A DNA stretch of 64,000 bases from contig JAITUA010000022.1 of NCBI GenBank assembly GCA_031286615.1, positions 151,677 through 215,676 on the forward strand, written 5' to 3'. This DNA comes from Chryseobacterium sp. Lineage in GTDB: Bacteria > Bacteroidota > Bacteroidia > Flavobacteriales > Weeksellaceae. Shown one piece after another: positions 42,289-50,883 of this stretch. The number at the start of each line of letters is the position of its first letter. Within the stretch, counting starts at the first letter, position 1. Position numbers and translations under genes: made by a program. Below the pieces are notes generated by a model that saw nothing but the letters and a program-made list of their open reading frames with translations, made no database searches and had not been told where the DNA came from.

Positions 42289-42906
42289 TTGAAGAAGCCA
42301 AGCTTTGAAAATATTGCCAATCTATTTCTGAAAAACTTTTTTCAGGGGCTGGTTATTATTGGTCCTATCGGGCTTACCATTTTTGTAATCTGGTATATTG
42401 TAAGTGCCATTGACAATCTTGTTCCTTCTCTTGCCAAGCAAATTCCTGGGCTTGTTTTTGTATCAATAATTCTGTTTACAGCTATTTTAGGATATCTGGG
42501 AAATAAATTCGTAGTCGGAAGATTCTTTTTCGATACGATGGACAGTTTACTGGAGAAAACTCCGGGAGTAAAGCATATTTACACTCCTACGAAAGACGTG
42601 ATGTCTTCATTCGTAGGTGATAAGAAAAAATTCAACGATCCTGTATGGGTAAAAACCAATCAAAATCCGGAGATCTGGAGAATCGGCTTTTTAACTCAAA
42701 AAGAAATGTCGGACGTTGACAAGCATAATTACGTTGCGGTATACCTTCCCCACTCGTACGCCATCTCGGGCTGGGTAATTGTTACTGAAGAAAAAAACAT
42801 CAAACCTGTAGTGGGAATGACAGCGGCTTCTGCAATGAAGTTTGCAGTGAGCGGCGGTGTAGCCGGATTCCATTCTGATGAAAATATATTTAAAGCTCCG
42901 GAATAG
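42289..42906 (+). CDS. DUF502 family membrane protein
   Basis: The 205 residues have two membrane helices in the first 75 (NFFQGLVIIGPIGLTIFVIWYIV and VSIILFTAILGYLGNKFVVGRFF), then a soluble part with KTPGVKHIYTPTKDVMSSF, PEIWRIGFLTQ and VYLPHSYAISGWVIV, the DUF502 pattern. The start is a TTG at 42289: no in-frame ATG precedes it, and the next Met would cut the first conserved segment. Function unknown. Related proteins are sometimes linked to membrane stress. Confidence 0.85.
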   Translation: MKKPSFENIANLFLKNFFQGLVIIGPIGLTIFVIWYIVSAIDNLVPSLAKQIPGLVFVSIILFTAILGYLGNKFVVGRFFFDTMDSLLEKTPGVKHIYTPTKDVMSSFVGDKKKFNDPVWVKTNQNPEIWRIGFLTQKEMSDVDKHNYVAVYLPHSYAISGWVIVTEEKNIKPVVGMTAASAMKFAVSGGVAGFHSDENIFKAPE

Positions 42907-42932
42907 TACTTCCCAGCCTTATTTATACATTG

Positions 42933-43001
42933 ATGAATTTTGAAAATTATTTTCAAACACATTTTCTTTACAAACAATTTAAAACATATTTTAACTCATG
43001 A
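42933..43001 (+). CDS. Possible upstream reading frame coupled to tnaA
   Basis: A 22-codon frame, MNFENYFQTHFLYKQFKTYF plus NS, whose TGA stop overlaps the tnaA start as ATGA. Eight of 22 residues are Phe or Tyr; there is no Trp, unlike TnaC of enterobacteria. In A/T-rich DNA such a frame may arise by chance, so the call is weak, but the exact overlap is suggestive of translational coupling. Confidence 0.3.
   Translation: MNFENYFQTHFLYKQFKTYFNS
42939..42957. promoter_or_regulatory. Perfect 19-bp palindrome upstream of tnaA
   Basis: TTTGAAAAT, centre T, ATTTTCAAA, 40 bases before the tnaA start. No clear -7 box is seen next to it. It is a candidate operator. Confidence 0.4.
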
Positions 43002-44374
43002 AATTACCGTACGCGGAACCTTTCCGCATCAAAATGGTGGAGGAAATCTACCAATCTACCAGAGAAGAAAGAGAGCAATGGCTTAAAGAAGCTAATTATA
43101 ACCTTTTCAATTTAAGATCTTCACATGTTTATATTGACCTGCTTACCGATTCAGGAACCGGAGCAATGTCTGATAGACAATGGTCTGCTTTGATGACAGG
43201 AGATGAAAGCTACGCAGGCTCCCGTTCTTTTGAACAATTACAGAAAACTGTAGAGAATATTACAGGATTCAAATATCTATTACCAACACACCAGGGAAGA
43301 GCTGCAGAAAACGTTCTTTTCTCCGTATTGGTAAAAGAAGGTGATGTAGTTCCGGGGAACTCTCACTTTGACACTACAAAAGGGCATATCGAAATCAGAA
43401 AGGCACATGCCATCGACTGTACTATTGATGAAGCTTTTGATATTAATGACCTTCACCCTTTCAAAGGAAATATCAACCTTGAAAAACTTGAAGAAGTTTA
43501 TAAAAGCCATCCAAAAGAAAATATCCCTTTCTGCTTAATTACCATTACATGTAACTCTTCAGGAGGACAGCCTGTATCATTAGAAAACATGAAGGCTGTA
43601 AAAGCACTTTCAGACCAATATGGAATCCCTGTATTCTTTGATTCTGCGAGATTTGCAGAAAATGCTTACTTCATCAAAAAAAGAGAAGCAGGACAGGAAA
43701 ACAGAAGCATCAAAGAAATCTGTAAGGAAATTTTCTCTTATGGAGACGGGATGACGATGAGTTCTAAAAAAGATGGTTTAGTAAATATCGGTGGATTCAT
43801 TGCTTTGAATAATGAAGAAGTTTTCAGAAAAGCTTCCAACTTTACGATCATTTACGAAGGGTTTATTACTTACGGAGGAATGGCAGGAAGAGATATGGCA
43901 GCATTAGCTGTAGGTCTTGACGAAGCTACTGAGTTCGCTTATCTTGAAAGCAGAATTTCTCAGGTTGAATACTTAGGTAATAAACTAATTGAATATGGAA
44001 TTCCGGTTCAAAAGCCAATCGGAGGACACGCTGTATTCATTGATTCTCTAAACTTCCTTCCGAATGTTTCCCGTGAAGAATATCCGGCACAGACATTAGG
44101 TCTTGAAATTTATAAAGAAGCAGGGATCAGAACTGTAGAAATAGGAACACTATTGGCAGACAGAGATCCTGCAACAAGAGAAAACCGTTATCCTAAATTA
44201 GAATTGGTGCGTCTGGCGATTCCTAGAAGAACCTATACCAACAACCATATGGATTATATTGCTGCTGCTATTAAGAACGTTTATGAAAGACGTGACGAAA
44301 TAGCAAAAGGATACAAGATCACCTGGGAACCGGAAATCTTAAGACATTTTACAGTTCAGCTTGAAAAAGCTTAA
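42998..44374 (+). CDS. tnaA: Tryptophanase
   Basis: A PLP enzyme that splits tryptophan to indole, pyruvate and ammonia. The 458 residues align over the whole length with beta-eliminating lyases: YIDLLTDSGTGAMSD, PTHQGRAAENVLF, SSGGQPVSLENM, and the PLP lysine in MSSKKDGLVNIGG (probably Lys258). Two places separate it from tyrosine phenol-lyase: SHFDTTKGH has Asp125, where that enzyme has Thr, and TVEIGTLLADRD has Ile, where tyrosine phenol-lyase has its substrate Arg (Arg381). Both favour tryptophan. A terminator follows. Indole production is a known trait of Chryseobacterium. Confidence 0.93.
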   Translation: MKLPYAEPFRIKMVEEIYQSTREEREQWLKEANYNLFNLRSSHVYIDLLTDSGTGAMSDRQWSALMTGDESYAGSRSFEQLQKTVENITGFKYLLPTHQGRAAENVLFSVLVKEGDVVPGNSHFDTTKGHIEIRKAHAIDCTIDEAFDINDLHPFKGNINLEKLEEVYKSHPKENIPFCLITITCNSSGGQPVSLENMKAVKALSDQYGIPVFFDSARFAENAYFIKKREAGQENRSIKEICKEIFSYGDGMTMSSKKDGLVNIGGFIALNNEEVFRKASNFTIIYEGFITYGGMAGRDMAALAVGLDEATEFAYLESRISQVEYLGNKLIEYGIPVQKPIGGHAVFIDSLNFLPNVSREEYPAQTLGLEIYKEAGIRTVEIGTLLADRDPATRENRYPKLELVRLAIPRRTYTNNHMDYIAAAIKNVYERRDEIAKGYKITWEPEILRHFTVQLEKA

Positions 44375-44378
44375 TCAT

Positions 44379-44408
44379 AAAACCGGAATTTTTTTCCGGT
44401 TTTTTTTA
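44379..44408 (+). terminator. tnaA terminator
   Basis: AACCGGAA, T-rich loop, TTCCGGTT and a run of eight Ts. Confidence 0.88.
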
Positions 44409-44592
44409 TCTTAAAAGTCAAAAGGTTTCTTTATCACTCATAATACATAATCTTTTTCTTTTATTTTTCAGAAAACCAAATCAAATCAATTTTTTGGAAT
44501 AGTGAAGGTTTTTAATTTTAATTTTGTATCCATCTGATGAAACAGATATAAAAATACTTGAGAACCAACCTGAAAAACCGTTATTCCGAAAA

Positions 44593-45669
44593 ATGAAGAA
44601 AATTGCTGTCGTGGGCGCCGGTATCTCCGGCTTAAGCATGGCGAATTACTTAGAGAAACATAAGATTGATTATCACATTTACGAAAGAAGAAAAAAGAAA
44701 GATCTGGCAGGTCATGGCTTTCTTATTCCACAAGAAGGGATGGAATATCTTTATCAGATCATAGATCCAGACCTTCTCCTTCAACATGGAAATTTTTTAA
44801 AGAAATACATACAGTATTCCCATACAGGAAAAATACTGGCAGAAAAGGAATTGAACCATGTTTTTGCGATTTCAAGACATTCATTAATTGATCTGCTGGC
44901 TCAAAACATTTCTCCTGAAAAGATAACCTATGAACAAACCATAATCACCGATAATCAGCAGAACGGAAAATTAAGACTTTCTGATGGAACTGATATTGAT
45001 GCAGAAATAGCGGTCATTTCTGATGGCTCACGAAGCCGTATCAGAAACCATTTTTTTAAAGATGAAACCATGAAAGTGGTAAGGGAAAGCGAAGTAGTGA
45101 ATATCATTCAGGATAAGGAAATTGCAGATTCTATTGAAAATGACTTTATAAAATTTCATCATGATGACGGCGGGTTAACTTTTGGGATTCTTAAACTCAC
45201 CCATGACACCATTCTTTGGTATTCACAGTTTGATAATGAAAAATACATGATCAACGAGTGCTCAGCAGAAAATCTAAGGAAATATATGCTTGAAGTTTTT
45301 GAAAACTGGCATCCAATAGTTCCATCAATTATACAGAAATCAGACTATAAAAACGTACATTTATGGTGTGTTTATGAGCTGGAAAAACTGAATCCTTTTT
45401 ATAAAGATAATATTGTATTCATCGGAGATGCAGCACACCCTTTAATTCCATTTACAAGCCAGGGTGTAACCTCTGCATTGAAGGACTCTTTTACATTAAC
45501 GAAATGTTTAGTTGAAGAACAGAATAAAACAGAAGCGTTCAGAAAATATGAAGCAAAAAGGAAACCTGAAATTGAGGTTCATATCAACAACGGAAGAACA
45601 TTGCTCAATCAGTTCCTGCTCCCGCTCAGTCAACAATCAGAAAATATTTTACCCATATCTTATAAATAA
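44593..45669 (+). CDS. FAD-dependent monooxygenase
   Basis: The 358-residue protein starts at MKKIAVVGAGISGLSMANYL (44593), the FAD-binding GxGxxG loop, near the N terminus as in the family; the 23 codons before it from a TTG look unlike protein. It has the group A flavoprotein hydroxylase marks: the Rossmann fold, AVISDGSRSRIR, and GDAAHPLIPFTSQGVTSALKD. It may hydroxylate an aromatic compound or modify a drug; the substrate is unknown. patB starts 2 bases after its stop, so the two form an operon. Confidence 0.85.
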   Translation: MKKIAVVGAGISGLSMANYLEKHKIDYHIYERRKKKDLAGHGFLIPQEGMEYLYQIIDPDLLLQHGNFLKKYIQYSHTGKILAEKELNHVFAISRHSLIDLLAQNISPEKITYEQTIITDNQQNGKLRLSDGTDIDAEIAVISDGSRSRIRNHFFKDETMKVVRESEVVNIIQDKEIADSIENDFIKFHHDDGGLTFGILKLTHDTILWYSQFDNEKYMINECSAENLRKYMLEVFENWHPIVPSIIQKSDYKNVHLWCVYELEKLNPFYKDNIVFIGDAAHPLIPFTSQGVTSALKDSFTLTKCLVEEQNKTEAFRKYEAKRKPEIEVHINNGRTLLNQFLLPLSQQSENILPISYK

Positions 45670-45671
45670 AT

Positions 45672-46829
45672 ATGTTCAGCAATAACGATATCAATTTTGA
45701 AGCACTGAAAAGAAAGGCCTACAACGGAAGATGGGCAACTTTAGAAGAAGGAATCATCCCTCTTACCGCTGCAGATCCGGACTTCAGGACAGCCCCTGAA
45801 ATAGAACAGGGAATTATTGAATACCTGAAAGACGGCTATTTAAGCTACGGACCGTTTTCTGGTCTTCCGGAATTCAAAAAAAGTGTTGCAGATCATTTTA
45901 ATAATGAGAAACATGGAAGCTTTTTTCCGGAAAATGTTCTGGCAGTCAACAGTGCGGCTCAGGGAATGTTTCTGATCGCCTCTTATGTTCTGAACCCGGG
46001 AGATGAAGCTATTATTCTGGATCCTGTAGATTTTCTCTTCAAAAAGTCAGTAGAAACAGCTGGTGGAAAAGTGATGCTTTGCCCTGTAGATACAACAACG
46101 GGAGACATTGATTTTGAAAAACTGGTTTCTTTAATCAATTCTAAAACCAAGCTTATCAGCATCTGCAATCCGCACAATCCCTTAGGAAAAGTATATTCTA
46201 AAGAAGTTTTAATAAAAATAGCAGAAATCGCTTCAGCTCATGATCTTTGGGTGATGAGTGATGAAATCTGGAGTGACATTATTTATGATAACAAAAACTT
46301 CCATACCTATTCTTCCGTTTCTGATAAGGCGAAGAGAAAAAGTTTTACCGTTTATGGATTTTCAAAATCATTTGGAATTGCAGGACTGAGAATTGGAGCT
46401 GTATTGTGCAATGACCAGGACATCCTTGAAGATTTTACAGAAAAATCCAATTTCAATTCAACAATAGAAGGCGTTTCTACTTTGTCACAGATTGCGGGAA
46501 GTGTAGCTTTGGAGAAAGCAAAGCCTTGGTATAAAGAATTTTTAGCCCATTTACAGAGTAACAGAAATATCGCTTTTACATTATTAAGCCGATCAGAAAT
46601 TCTAACTCCTAATCTGCCTGAAGCCACTTTTGTATTGTTTCCAAAGATTGAAAACGGAATGTCCAGCGATCAGTTTGCCCAACATGTTTTAAAGCAGGGA
46701 AAGGTTGCTATTGTTCCCGGATCAGAAAGATGGTTCGGAAAAGGAGCGGAAGGGCATATCAGAATTTGTTTTTCCACCTCACAGGAAATTTTAGAAGAAG
46801 GAATTAACAGAATCATTACCAGCTTTTAA
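45672..46829 (+). CDS. PatB/MalY-type C-S lyase (aminotransferase class I/II)
   Basis: A PLP enzyme that cleaves C-S bonds of cystathionine or cysteine conjugates; the MalY/PatB subfamily also acts as a transaminase. The 385 residues have PLTAADPDFRTAPEI and YGPFSGLPEFKKSVADHF, CNPHNPLGKVYSKEVL, VMSDEIWSDIIYD and the PLP lysine in YGFSKSFGIAGLRIG. It is translationally coupled to the FAD monooxygenase (2 bases). The substrate in this operon is unclear. Confidence 0.88.
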   Translation: MFSNNDINFEALKRKAYNGRWATLEEGIIPLTAADPDFRTAPEIEQGIIEYLKDGYLSYGPFSGLPEFKKSVADHFNNEKHGSFFPENVLAVNSAAQGMFLIASYVLNPGDEAIILDPVDFLFKKSVETAGGKVMLCPVDTTTGDIDFEKLVSLINSKTKLISICNPHNPLGKVYSKEVLIKIAEIASAHDLWVMSDEIWSDIIYDNKNFHTYSSVSDKAKRKSFTVYGFSKSFGIAGLRIGAVLCNDQDILEDFTEKSNFNSTIEGVSTLSQIAGSVALEKAKPWYKEFLAHLQSNRNIAFTLLSRSEILTPNLPEATFVLFPKIENGMSSDQFAQHVLKQGKVAIVPGSERWFGKGAEGHIRICFSTSQEILEEGINRIITSF

Positions 46830-46905
46830 CATTGAAAATTTTCATTAAATCTAAATAAAAAGTTATTATTTTTCTCAAATTAACACAAATCTTTGTTAAA
46901 TTAAG

Positions 46906-46941
46906 AAATCCATACTGAATATTTAATTTTAGTATGGATTT
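46906..46941. promoter_or_regulatory. 11-bp perfect inverted repeat before the TonB receptor
   Basis: AAATCCATACT and AGTATGGATTT around a 14-base A/T loop. No T-run follows on the plus strand, so a terminator of patB is less likely than a 5' hairpin or operator of the receptor gene, which starts 51 bases beyond. Confidence 0.4.
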
Positions 46942-46991
46942 AAAAATAAATATTGATAATTTTGATTAAATCACCACCCAAAATTATCTAT

Positions 46992-49418
46992 ATGAAAATA
47001 AAATACATCAGCATTATTTTTCTTGGAGTTTCTACCTTATCCTATGCGCAGCAAATAAAGGATACCCTGAAAGAATCAAAGATTGACGAAGTAGCCATCA
47101 CCGGAAGCCGGAATAAAAAAAGAACAGTAGTGAATACGCCTGTTCCTATTGATATCATCGACATTAAACAGGTAAGCCAGTCAACAGGTCAAGTGGAAAT
47201 CAACCAGCTTTTACAGTTTTCTGCGCCTTCTTTCAATTCCAACAAACAATCAGGGTCTGACGGTGCTGATGCAGTAGATCCTGCTACTTTAAGAGGTCTC
47301 GGGCCAGATCAGACTTTGCTACTGTTGAATGGAAAAAGATACCATCAGTCTTCACTCATCAATCTTTTCGGAACCAAAGGAAGAGGAAACACCGGATATG
47401 ATATGAATACCATTCCTATTGGCGCGATAAAAAGAGTGGAAGTCCTTCGTGACGGAGCTTCAGCTCAATATGGATCTGATGCTATTGCTGGAGTAATCAA
47501 TGTTATTTTGAATGACCGGGATAAAGGTTTTGAAGGAAATGCTTTTTATGGAATGAATCTTTTTAAAAGCCCTGGAAATAATGATGTTGTCTCAGATCAT
47601 AAAGTAGATGGAACCACTTTTGATTTCAGTGGAAATTTAGGAACTAAAATAGGCTCAAACGGAGGTTTTGGAAACTTTACAGTAGAGTTTATGAACAAAG
47701 ATTATGCAATACGAAATGCAAATCCCGACTTATATACTGCTCCGAGACAGCGTTTCGGGGATGCAAAGGCGCAAAACATTTACTTTTTCGGAAATATTGA
47801 GCTACCTTTATCTGATGGCCTGAAATTCTATTCCCGTCAAGGTTTTTCCCACAGAAATACCAAGGCCTACGCATGGACCAGATCAGCAGATGCAGACGGA
47901 AATATTCCTGAAATTTATCCTACAGGATTCAATCCGATTGAAAATACAAGCATTACAGATTTTACGTTTGACAACGGCCTGAAATTCAAGGTTGCCGGAT
48001 GGGACGTAGATTTTTATAATGCTTTTGGTAACAACAGATTTACCTATCAGATTGACAATACAATTAATGCTACTCTGGGTATCAAATCACCTACAAGCTT
48101 TAATGCAGGAGGACATTCATTATTACAGAATACAACAGGTTTTAATGCCGTGAAACAGTTCAAAGTGCTGGAAGGGTTGAATATCGCTTTCGGGTCTGAA
48201 TTCAGGTATGAAAAATTTGATATCATCAAAGGAGAAGAAGCTTCCTATGCAATGTATGACATCAATGGAAACCCTGTAACAGCCAGTACTCCTCAAAACC
48301 TTCTTGTTACCAATCCTTTAAGTGGCAATGTAAGGCCAGGTGGTTCTCAGGGATTCCCGGGATATTCTACAGACATTGGCAAAAGCAGAAATAACTTTGC
48401 AGCATATGTAGATACCGAGCTTGACATTACAAAAGACTGGATGGTAAGTATTGCCGGAAGATTTGAAAATTATAATGATTTCGGAAGTACTTTAAATGGA
48501 AAATTTGCGACAAGATATGCGATCACACCGCAGTTTGCCTTCCGTGGTTCCGTTTCCACAGGATTCAGAGCACCTTCTCTGGCTCAGAAATACTACAGCC
48601 AGCAGTTTACCAATTTTCAGGGTGGTCAATTGGTTACTATTCAGCTAGCTTCCAACGATAGTAACATTGCAGGCAGCCTTGGAATTCCTCAATTGAAGCA
48701 GGAAACCTCTGTGAACGGAAGTGCCGGATTTACTTTCAACACAGGAAAATTCACGGCAACAGTGGATGGATATTATATTCAGGTAAAAAACAGAATTGTT
48801 CTTACCGGATATTTTGCACAGGCAGACCTGCCGGCAGATGTTCAGGCAGATAATCCATTTATTGATCAGGTACAGTTCTTTTCCAATGCGATCGATACCC
48901 GTACGAAAGGTGTTGACCTTATTTTAAGCTATAGTGAAAACCTTGGTTCCGGGAAACTGACCGCTACCCTAGCCGGAAACTATAATGATATGGAAATCAC
49001 CAAAGTGAATACTTCGGAAAAGCTTGCAGGAAAAGAAGATATTTACCTGAGCGATAGAGAAAAGGCTTTTATTCTTGCTTCTGCTCCAAAAACAAAGGTC
49101 AATTTAAACCTCAATTATAAGATCAACAAATTCAATGCAAATCTGCAGTTGGTAAGATTTGACAAAGCAACACTGATTGGGTATGATGGTACAGAACAAA
49201 TATATAATCCAAAAGTAACGACCGATCTTTCTTTTGGTTATGAATTTTGTAAGAATCTGAACCTGACCCTGGGCAGTAAAAATTTATTCAACAGATATCC
49301 TACGCTGCAAACCTCTCATGTAAGTGATGGAAATACAGAAGGTGGAGGTATTTTTGACCCTGTTCAGATGGGATTTGCCGGAAGACAGGTTTTTGCCAGA
49401 CTTAACTTTAAGTTTTAA
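46992..49418 (+). CDS. TonB-dependent outer-membrane receptor
   Basis: The 808-residue protein starts at MKIKYISIIFLGVSTLSYAQQ (46992), a signal peptide. A TonB box-like DEVAITGSRNKKR is followed by the plug domain (about 45-165; LRGLGPDQTLLLLNGKRYHQSS, RVEVLRDGASAQYGSDAIAGVINVIL) and a beta-barrel ending FVGRQVFARLNFKF-like (AGRQVFARLNFKF), with terminal Phe. It lacks the N-terminal carboxypeptidase-regulatory domain of SusC proteins and has no SusD partner. The ligand is unknown. Confidence 0.93.
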   Translation: MKIKYISIIFLGVSTLSYAQQIKDTLKESKIDEVAITGSRNKKRTVVNTPVPIDIIDIKQVSQSTGQVEINQLLQFSAPSFNSNKQSGSDGADAVDPATLRGLGPDQTLLLLNGKRYHQSSLINLFGTKGRGNTGYDMNTIPIGAIKRVEVLRDGASAQYGSDAIAGVINVILNDRDKGFEGNAFYGMNLFKSPGNNDVVSDHKVDGTTFDFSGNLGTKIGSNGGFGNFTVEFMNKDYAIRNANPDLYTAPRQRFGDAKAQNIYFFGNIELPLSDGLKFYSRQGFSHRNTKAYAWTRSADADGNIPEIYPTGFNPIENTSITDFTFDNGLKFKVAGWDVDFYNAFGNNRFTYQIDNTINATLGIKSPTSFNAGGHSLLQNTTGFNAVKQFKVLEGLNIAFGSEFRYEKFDIIKGEEASYAMYDINGNPVTASTPQNLLVTNPLSGNVRPGGSQGFPGYSTDIGKSRNNFAAYVDTELDITKDWMVSIAGRFENYNDFGSTLNGKFATRYAITPQFAFRGSVSTGFRAPSLAQKYYSQQFTNFQGGQLVTIQLASNDSNIAGSLGIPQLKQETSVNGSAGFTFNTGKFTATVDGYYIQVKNRIVLTGYFAQADLPADVQADNPFIDQVQFFSNAIDTRTKGVDLILSYSENLGSGKLTATLAGNYNDMEITKVNTSEKLAGKEDIYLSDREKAFILASAPKTKVNLNLNYKINKFNANLQLVRFDKATLIGYDGTEQIYNPKVTTDLSFGYEFCKNLNLTLGSKNLFNRYPTLQTSHVSDGNTEGGGIFDPVQMGFAGRQVFARLNFKF

Positions 49419-49433
49419 TTGAATAAAAAGAAA

Positions 49434-49554
49434 CTGTATCAAAGATTAATAATTTCACCTTTGTCATTCTGACGAAGGAAGAATCTTATTTATAAACCAA
49501 TAACATAAGATTCTTCACTACATTTTATTTCGTTCAGAATGACATTTGATACAG
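49434..49554. repeat. Paired REP-like inverted repeat between convergent genes
   Basis: CTGTATCAAA (49434-49443) and TTTGATACAG (49545-49554) close a structure whose arms include GTCATTCTGACGAAGGAAGA and its near-complement ending CGTTCAGAATGAC, plus AATCTTAT/ATAAGATT. GTCATTCTGA...GAATC is a sequence I recall as widely dispersed in Flavobacteriia. The folded element probably ends transcription from both sides; T-runs flank it. Confidence 0.65.
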
Positions 49555-49560
49555 TTTTTT

Positions 49561-50778
49561 CTATTTTTTTGAAATCTTATACAACTTACCACTGTCGGTT
49601 ACTGCATAAAGATTTCCGTCCATTCCGTTCAATACATCACGGAAACGTTCTTTCTGATCTGCCAGAAGACGTTCTTCACCGATCACTTTATTATCTTTCA
49701 TGACAATTCTGTCAATATGTTCGCCACTTAAACATCCAATCATGAGGTTTCCTTTCCACTCCTCAATATTTCCTGTATAAAAGGTAATCCCACTTGGTGA
49801 AATCACAGGATCCCAGTAATAGACGGGTTGTTCACTTCCCTCTCTTTGAGTGATTCCCTGTCCTACTTTGTCTCCTGAATATTCAATTCCATACGTCACA
49901 TCTCCCCAACCGTAATTTTTTCCGGGTTGAATCAGATTGATCTCATCTCCACCTCTCGGTCCCATTTCCACATCCCAAAGATTTCCATTAGGATCAATTG
50001 CCATTCCTTGCGGGTTGCGCACGCCATAAGCATAAATTTCAGGTTTATAGCCTTGCTTTCCGATAAAAGGATTTCCCGGAGCAGGCTTGCCGTCTTTTGT
50101 AATTTTCAGAATTTTCCCCAGATAATTATCAGTTTTCTGAGCATACACACGGGTTACTTTATCTGACCTTTCTCCTGTACTGACAAATAAATGTCCGTCT
50201 TTATCAAAAGCCAGACGGCTTCCATAATGTTTATCTCCGTCGTAAGAAGGTTCAGCACGGAAAATAACTTTTACTTCTGAGATATTTTTGAAATCTGCAG
50301 ACAGCTTACCTTTCGCCACGGAAGTTAAATTTCCTTTTCCAAACGGTTCTGAAAAACTGAAGTAAATAATATTGTTGGTAGTAAAATCAGGATCAAGAGC
50401 TACATCAAGCATTCCTCCCTGCCCTTTTGAATCCACTTTTGGAAAACCTTCTATCTTTGACACTTGTTTTCCATCTGTTGAAACAACATTCATGTGACCA
50501 TTCTTATCCGTAATCAGAAATCTTCCGTCAGGTAAATTAATAATTCCCCAGGGTCTTCCTAAATCTTTATTCAGAATTTCTACATTATAAGCTGTTGTAC
50601 TCTTTACGGCCTTGATTCTTGTCTGTCCTTTGAATGCGGGTTTGTAGTCAGAATTAGGCTTCTCTGTCTCTACACTTCCATCGTTTCCGGTCTTCTGAGC
50701 ATTCGCATGATTTTCTTTACATGAGGATAAAATAAGAAAAAGACTCAGAACTGGAACATAAAATTGATTGATTCTCAT
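49561..50778 (-). CDS. PQQ-dependent sugar dehydrogenase-like lipoprotein
   Basis: The 405 residues have a lipoprotein signal peptide (lipobox ILSSC) and a low-complexity linker. They then form a six-bladed propeller of the soluble aldose dehydrogenase (YliI/Asd) family: LGRPWGIINLPDGRFLITDKNG, GGMLDVALDPDFTTNNIIYFSFS, DGKHYGSRLAF-like GDKHYGSRLAFDKDGHLFVSTGERSD, and YGVRNPQGMAIDPNGNLWDVEMGPRGGDEIN. It oxidises sugars using PQQ in the periplasm; no PQQ synthesis gene is in view, so scavenged cofactor is possible. Confidence 0.88.
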   Translation of the reverse strand: MRINQFYVPVLSLFLILSSCKENHANAQKTGNDGSVETEKPNSDYKPAFKGQTRIKAVKSTTAYNVEILNKDLGRPWGIINLPDGRFLITDKNGHMNVVSTDGKQVSKIEGFPKVDSKGQGGMLDVALDPDFTTNNIIYFSFSEPFGKGNLTSVAKGKLSADFKNISEVKVIFRAEPSYDGDKHYGSRLAFDKDGHLFVSTGERSDKVTRVYAQKTDNYLGKILKITKDGKPAPGNPFIGKQGYKPEIYAYGVRNPQGMAIDPNGNLWDVEMGPRGGDEINLIQPGKNYGWGDVTYGIEYSGDKVGQGITQREGSEQPVYYWDPVISPSGITFYTGNIEEWKGNLMIGCLSGEHIDRIVMKDNKVIGEERLLADQKERFRDVLNGMDGNLYAVTDSGKLYKISKK

Positions 50779-50828
50779 AATATTAGGATTGGTGATTATA
50801 TAATGAATGGAAAAATAATGCCATAAAA

Positions 50829-50881
50829 TTTGTTGGCTTCATTTTTTATTCTACATTTGTAGAACAAATTACAACATTGTA
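50829..50881 (+). promoter_or_regulatory. blaI promoter with two BlaI-type operators
   Basis: TTTG (50829-50832), exactly 19 bases, TACATTTG (50852-50859). The -7 box lies inside CTACATTTGTAG (50851-50862), which contains TACA-N2-TGTA, the BlaI/MecI half-site pair. A second palindrome TACA-ACAT-TGTA (50870-50881) ends three bases before the blaI ATG. A repressor bound here would block initiation, so autoregulation is strongly suggested. Confidence 0.75.
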
Positions 50882-50883
50882 GA

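Noticed and set aside
42998-44374. Tyrosine phenol-lyase instead of tryptophanase
   Set aside because: Overall similarity is shared, but Asp125 and the Ile in VEIG match tryptophanase, and the tyrosine-specific Arg is absent.
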